Position numbers and translations under genes: made by a program. A stretch of DNA of 16,268 nucleotides from Clostridia bacterium (lineage in GTDB: Bacteria; Bacillota_E; RBS10-35; JAJYVN01): positions 1 to 16,268 of the forward strand of contig DAHWHT010000343.1 of the NCBI GenBank assembly GCA_027335515.1, given 5' to 3'. Shown one piece after another: positions 13,978 to 16,268 of the stretch. The notes under the pieces were generated by a model. That model did not search any database and was not told the origin of the DNA. It saw only the letters and a program-made list of their open reading frames with translations. Within the stretch, counting starts at the first letter, position 1, and each line of letters opens with the position of its first letter.

Positions 13978-15971
13978 CGGCGGCTGTGGCGCAGGTCGAG
14001 TTTGCGGCCGGCCTCCGGCAGGCACAGGGCGCCCTGCGGGTCCAGAAGGCCGATCTCGCGGAAGATGCACAGGGCCGCCTGCGCCGCTTCCACATCCGGC
14101 AACACCCGGGTCAACTGGGCGATCAGGGCCGGATCGGGGGGGAGCGGTCCGCCGCGCGCCAGCCCCGCCAGGAGGCGGAAGGCCTGGGTGAGGTGCGCGC
14201 GGTTTGGATGGCGGCGGTCCAGGTCGTGCCGCACGCCGCGCAGGAAACCGCCCCAGTCGTCGCGCGCGTCGATGTCCACCACCTGCAGCTGCAGCCGGTT
14301 CGATCCCCGGAAGCGGTTGATCTGCGGGTGGACGATCAGGTCCCAGGGCGACGCGCTGCCGCCGGCCCAGAGGCCGAGGCCGAAGCCGATCGCCGCCACG
14401 CGCCTGCCGTCGGCCAACTGCAGCCTCAGGCTCAGGTGATCGCCCGCCACGCCGACAGGGCGCGCCTCGGTTGCGCTGGCCCGGTGCAGCAGGAACGCCG
14501 GCTGCGGGTTTTCGGGTCCGTGTGGCGCGAGGTTGTCGAGCGCGGCGACCAGGTCGGGTGTCACCTCGCCGGCTTCCAGCACGGCGTCGACCACCAGCGG
14601 CAGCTGGGGGCCCGCTGCGGAGGGGGGCGCCAGCGGGGTCAGGGCGGCGCGCAGATCGTCGAGTGCGGTGAGGTCGAACTCGAAGCCCGCCGCCTGCTGG
14701 TGTCCCCCGTAGCGCCGCAGGTGGTCTGCGCACTGGCGCAGGGCCCCGGTCAGGTCCCAGCCGGCAGGGCCACGCCCCGAGCCGCGGCAACGGCCGGCGC
14801 TGGTGATTTCCGCCAGGAGCACCGGCTTGCCGAGGTGCTCCACCAGCTTGGACGCGGCTGGCCCGAGCAGGCCGTGCGGCCAGCGGCGGTCGGCCAACAC
14901 CACGACCGACGTGGTCGCCGGCAACGCGGACGCGGCCTCCTGGGCCATGGTGACGATCTCCGCCTCCAGGGCCCGCCGACGGGTGTTGGCGGCATCCACC
15001 ACGGCCAGGGCCGCCTGAGCCGCTGCGGTATCGCCGGCCAAGAGCAGATCCAGCGCCGGGCGTGGGTGGTCCAACCGGCCGGGGGCGTTGAGCCGCGGCG
15101 CCACGCCGTGGGAGACGTCCCGCACCTGGGGCACCTGCCCCGGCGCGACCTGGCAGAGGTCCAGCAGGGCCCGCAGGCCGGGGCGCAGGCCCTGCGCACC
15201 CATGGCCCGCAGACCGAGGCGTACCAGGACGCGGTTGACGCCGAGCATAGGTGCCACATCGGCGATGGTGCCGACGGCGACCAGATCGAACGCCGCCGGC
15301 GGTTCCGCGCCGAGTTCCGCTCCGAGCGCCTGCAGCAGGCACCAGGTGACGCCGACGCCGGCGAGTCCCTCCCAGGGGCCGCCGGGGTCGCGGCGGGGAT
15401 TGACGACCGCCGCCTGCGGCAGTCGCTCCCCGAGTTGGTGGTGGTCGGCGACGACCACTTCGATCCCCGCTGCGGCGGCTGCGGCCACGGCCTCCACGGC
15501 CGTGCTGCCGTTGTCGACGGCCAGGATCCTCGTGCAGCCGTGCCGACGGGCCAGCGCCACGAGCGTCTCCGGCTGCATACCGTAGCCGTCCGCGCGCGCC
15601 GGCAGGTGGGGCTGGACGTCGAGGCCGAACGCGCACAGCCCCTGGAAGGCCACCGCCGTCGAGCAGATCCCGTCGCAATCGTAGTCGCCGAAGATCAGGA
15701 CGCGCTCGCCGCGCCGGGCCGCCAGGGCCAGACCGGCCACCGCCTCCGGCATGCCGGGGACGGTGCCCGGATCCGGCGGCGGTCCGGGGCGAAGGAAGGT
15801 GGCGGCGGCCCGCGGATCCGCCAGCCCGCGGCGATGGAGCACCCGGGCCACGGCCGCGGGCACGCGGCAGGCCTGTGCGAGTGCTGCGGCCTCGGCAGGG
15901 TCGACGGCGGGCGGCAGGTCCCAGGTCCGACCCAGCACACTCATCGGGCCGCATGGGCACGCGAACGGCAC
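13902..15971 (-). CDS. recJ: single-stranded-DNA-specific exonuclease RecJ
   Basis: RecJ is a 5'-3' ssDNA exonuclease in recombination and mismatch/base-excision repair, and a DHH-family metal-dependent enzyme. The motifs appear in order: GDYDCDG (95-101), DNGS (153-156), ADHHQLGE (about 175-182), GTIADVAP (234-241), APRLNAPGRL (291-300), and the DHHA1 block with RYGGHQQAAGFEF. The OB-fold region follows, with QINRFRG (after about 540) and a C-terminal helical tail. At 689 residues it is longer than E. coli RecJ, as in many Gram-positive-type forms. GTG 15971 follows GAGGTGAT by 11 bases. ATG 15944, nine codons later, is an alternative start with no clear ribosome site. It lies immediately downstream of the selenoprotein gene on the same strand. 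Confidence 0.93.
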   Translation of the reverse strand: MPFACPCGPMSVLGRTWDLPPAVDPAEAAALAQACRVPAAVARVLHRRGLADPRAAATFLRPGPPPDPGTVPGMPEAVAGLALAARRGERVLIFGDYDCDGICSTAVAFQGLCAFGLDVQPHLPARADGYGMQPETLVALARRHGCTRILAVDNGSTAVEAVAAAAAAGIEVVVADHHQLGERLPQAAVVNPRRDPGGPWEGLAGVGVTWCLLQALGAELGAEPPAAFDLVAVGTIADVAPMLGVNRVLVRLGLRAMGAQGLRPGLRALLDLCQVAPGQVPQVRDVSHGVAPRLNAPGRLDHPRPALDLLLAGDTAAAQAALAVVDAANTRRRALEAEIVTMAQEAASALPATTSVVVLADRRWPHGLLGPAASKLVEHLGKPVLLAEITSAGRCRGSGRGPAGWDLTGALRQCADHLRRYGGHQQAAGFEFDLTALDDLRAALTPLAPPSAAGPQLPLVVDAVLEAGEVTPDLVAALDNLAPHGPENPQPAFLLHRASATEARPVGVAGDHLSLRLQLADGRRVAAIGFGLGLWAGGSASPWDLIVHPQINRFRGSNRLQLQVVDIDARDDWGGFLRGVRHDLDRRHPNRAHLTQAFRLLAGLARGGPLPPDPALIAQLTRVLPDVEAAQAALCIFREIGLLDPQGALCLPEAGRKLDLRHSRRYRAAEAAHAAAAELAAAVGVPTPG

Positions 15972-16007
15972 GCGGGCACGGGATCACCTCGGCCAGGGGT
16001 ACGACGG

Positions 16008-16031
16008 GGGGGGCAGCCGGTCCTGCCCCCC
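16008..16031 (-). terminator. GC hairpin between the selenoprotein gene and recJ
   Basis: A perfect 9-bp stem, GGGGGGCAG (16008-16016) with CTGCCCCCC (16023-16031), has a 6-base loop and lies 7 bases after the stop of the leftward selW-like gene and before the recJ ribosome site. It could terminate or partly attenuate transcription between the two. There is no U run downstream, so function is inferred. Confidence 0.4.
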
Positions 16032-16038
16032 GGTCGGT

Positions 16039-16268
16039 TCAGGGCGCGCCCAAGGCCGCGTCGACCAGTTCCTCCGCCTCGCCGGCCTCGGGGAAGCGCC
16101 CCAGGGCCCGCTTGCTGAAGACTGTGCGATCGTTCACACAGACTTCGAACGGTCCGCCGCTGGAGGGGCGCAGCTCCAAAACGGCAACGGCGTGCTTGTG
16201 CTTGTGCAGGATGTGCTCCGCCAAACTAGCGGCGCGAGGGAGATATCCTCAACTCGTGCAGTATTCGA
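16039..16268 (-). CDS. SelW/SelT/SelH-family (Rdx) selenoprotein, 5' end outside window
   Basis: Reading leftward from the right edge, the frame is EYCTS, then UGA at 16251-16249, then GYLPRAASLAEHIL, a basic/His-rich helix, LRPSSGGPFEV, VFSKRALGRFPE and a stop at 16039-16041. This is the thioredoxin-like Rdx fold: a beta strand ending in a Cys-x-x-Cys redox motif, then GYLPRAA, then the SSGG-x-FEV and FSKRALGRFPE blocks. The second redox position is the UGA, giving CxxU, which is exactly where known SelW-type selenoproteins carry selenocysteine. The 61-residue version starting at TTG 16224 would lack the first strand and the whole redox centre, so it is not the real gene. Only the first few residues lie outside the window. 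Likely role: thiol-disulphide redox; the partner is unknown. It requires SelA/B/C/D elsewhere in the genome. Confidence 0.85.
16216..16238 (-). promoter_or_regulatory. candidate bacterial SECIS element
   Basis: In the leftward mRNA, counting the U of UGA as 1, bases 14-16 and 18-21 pair with 30-36. This gives seven pairs with one bulged G (17) and an 8-base apical loop GCUAGUUU (22-29) that opens with G. Bacterial SECIS hairpins lie just downstream of the UGA inside the coding sequence, with the loop about 16-37 bases away and a G early in the loop. All these conditions are met. The hairpin recruits SelB so that UGA is read as selenocysteine. Confidence 0.6.

Noticed and set aside
13953..16118. 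A 721-codon plus-strand open frame.
   Set aside because: It is antisense to recJ, which has all DHH motifs in order. The plus frame shows no recognisable domain.
16039..16224. A 61-residue protein starting at TTG 16224.
   Set aside because: It lacks the first strand and redox motif of the Rdx fold. The frame clearly continues upstream through a UGA at the selenocysteine position.

Overview
The window is bacterial chromosomal DNA with very high G+C. Gene spacing is tight, and several genes appear to start with TTG (menG, hemA, the siroheme dehydrogenase gene, and both lipoprotein genes). There are Shine-Dalgarno-type sites, lipobox and Tat-like signal peptides, and a UppP-type lipid phosphatase. 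This suggests a high-GC, Gram-positive-type lineage, perhaps a high-GC Firmicute, Chloroflexota or related group. The phylum cannot be fixed from sequence reading alone. An in-frame UGA in a SelW-like gene at the right edge implies that the organism encodes selenocysteine.

Layout. (1) Positions 1-about 141 are the 3' end of a group II intron: the last codons of its maturase, a textbook domain V, and domain VI with a bulged branch-point A. The DNA right after it (144-509) reads as the C-terminal part of a flavin-reductase-like protein, so the intron appears to sit inside that gene. (2) Positions 510-858 are non-coding, with small hairpins and a possible promoter. (3) Positions 859-7608 are a rightward cluster: menG/ubiE-type methyltransferase, then hemA, a precorrin-2 dehydrogenase gene, hemC, a cobA-hemD fusion and hemB. 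A good sigma70-like promoter lies just before hemA. Genes from hemA onward abut or overlap. Together they take glutamyl-tRNA to glutamate-1-semialdehyde (HemA), 5-aminolevulinate to porphobilinogen (HemB), on to hydroxymethylbilane (HemC) and uroporphyrinogen III (HemD domain), with a branch through precorrin-2 (CobA domain) to sirohydrochlorin/siroheme. hemL and the genes after uroporphyrinogen III are not in the window. (4) A dGTPase-like HD hydrolase gene (7627-8832) runs leftward, converging on hemB over a shared hairpin. (5) After a structured intergenic region (8833-9169) come three rightward envelope genes: a Tat-type solute-binding lipoprotein with an added C-terminal beta-sandwich domain, a divergent UppP-like membrane phosphatase, and a beta-propeller lipoprotein. 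(6) recJ (13902-15971) runs leftward, overlapping the propeller gene tail to tail by 76 bp. (7) At the right edge a leftward SelW/Rdx-family gene enters. Conventional ORF calling would start it at a TTG and truncate it. The upstream frame continues through a UGA inside a CxxU redox motif, followed by a bacterial SECIS-like hairpin.

The most notable point is this selenoprotein. Next are the intron-split flavin reductase gene, the orphan solute-binding/beta-sandwich lipoprotein, and the 118-residue acidic extension in front of the CobA-HemD fusion. No CRISPR array, tRNA, rRNA or complete insertion sequence was seen.
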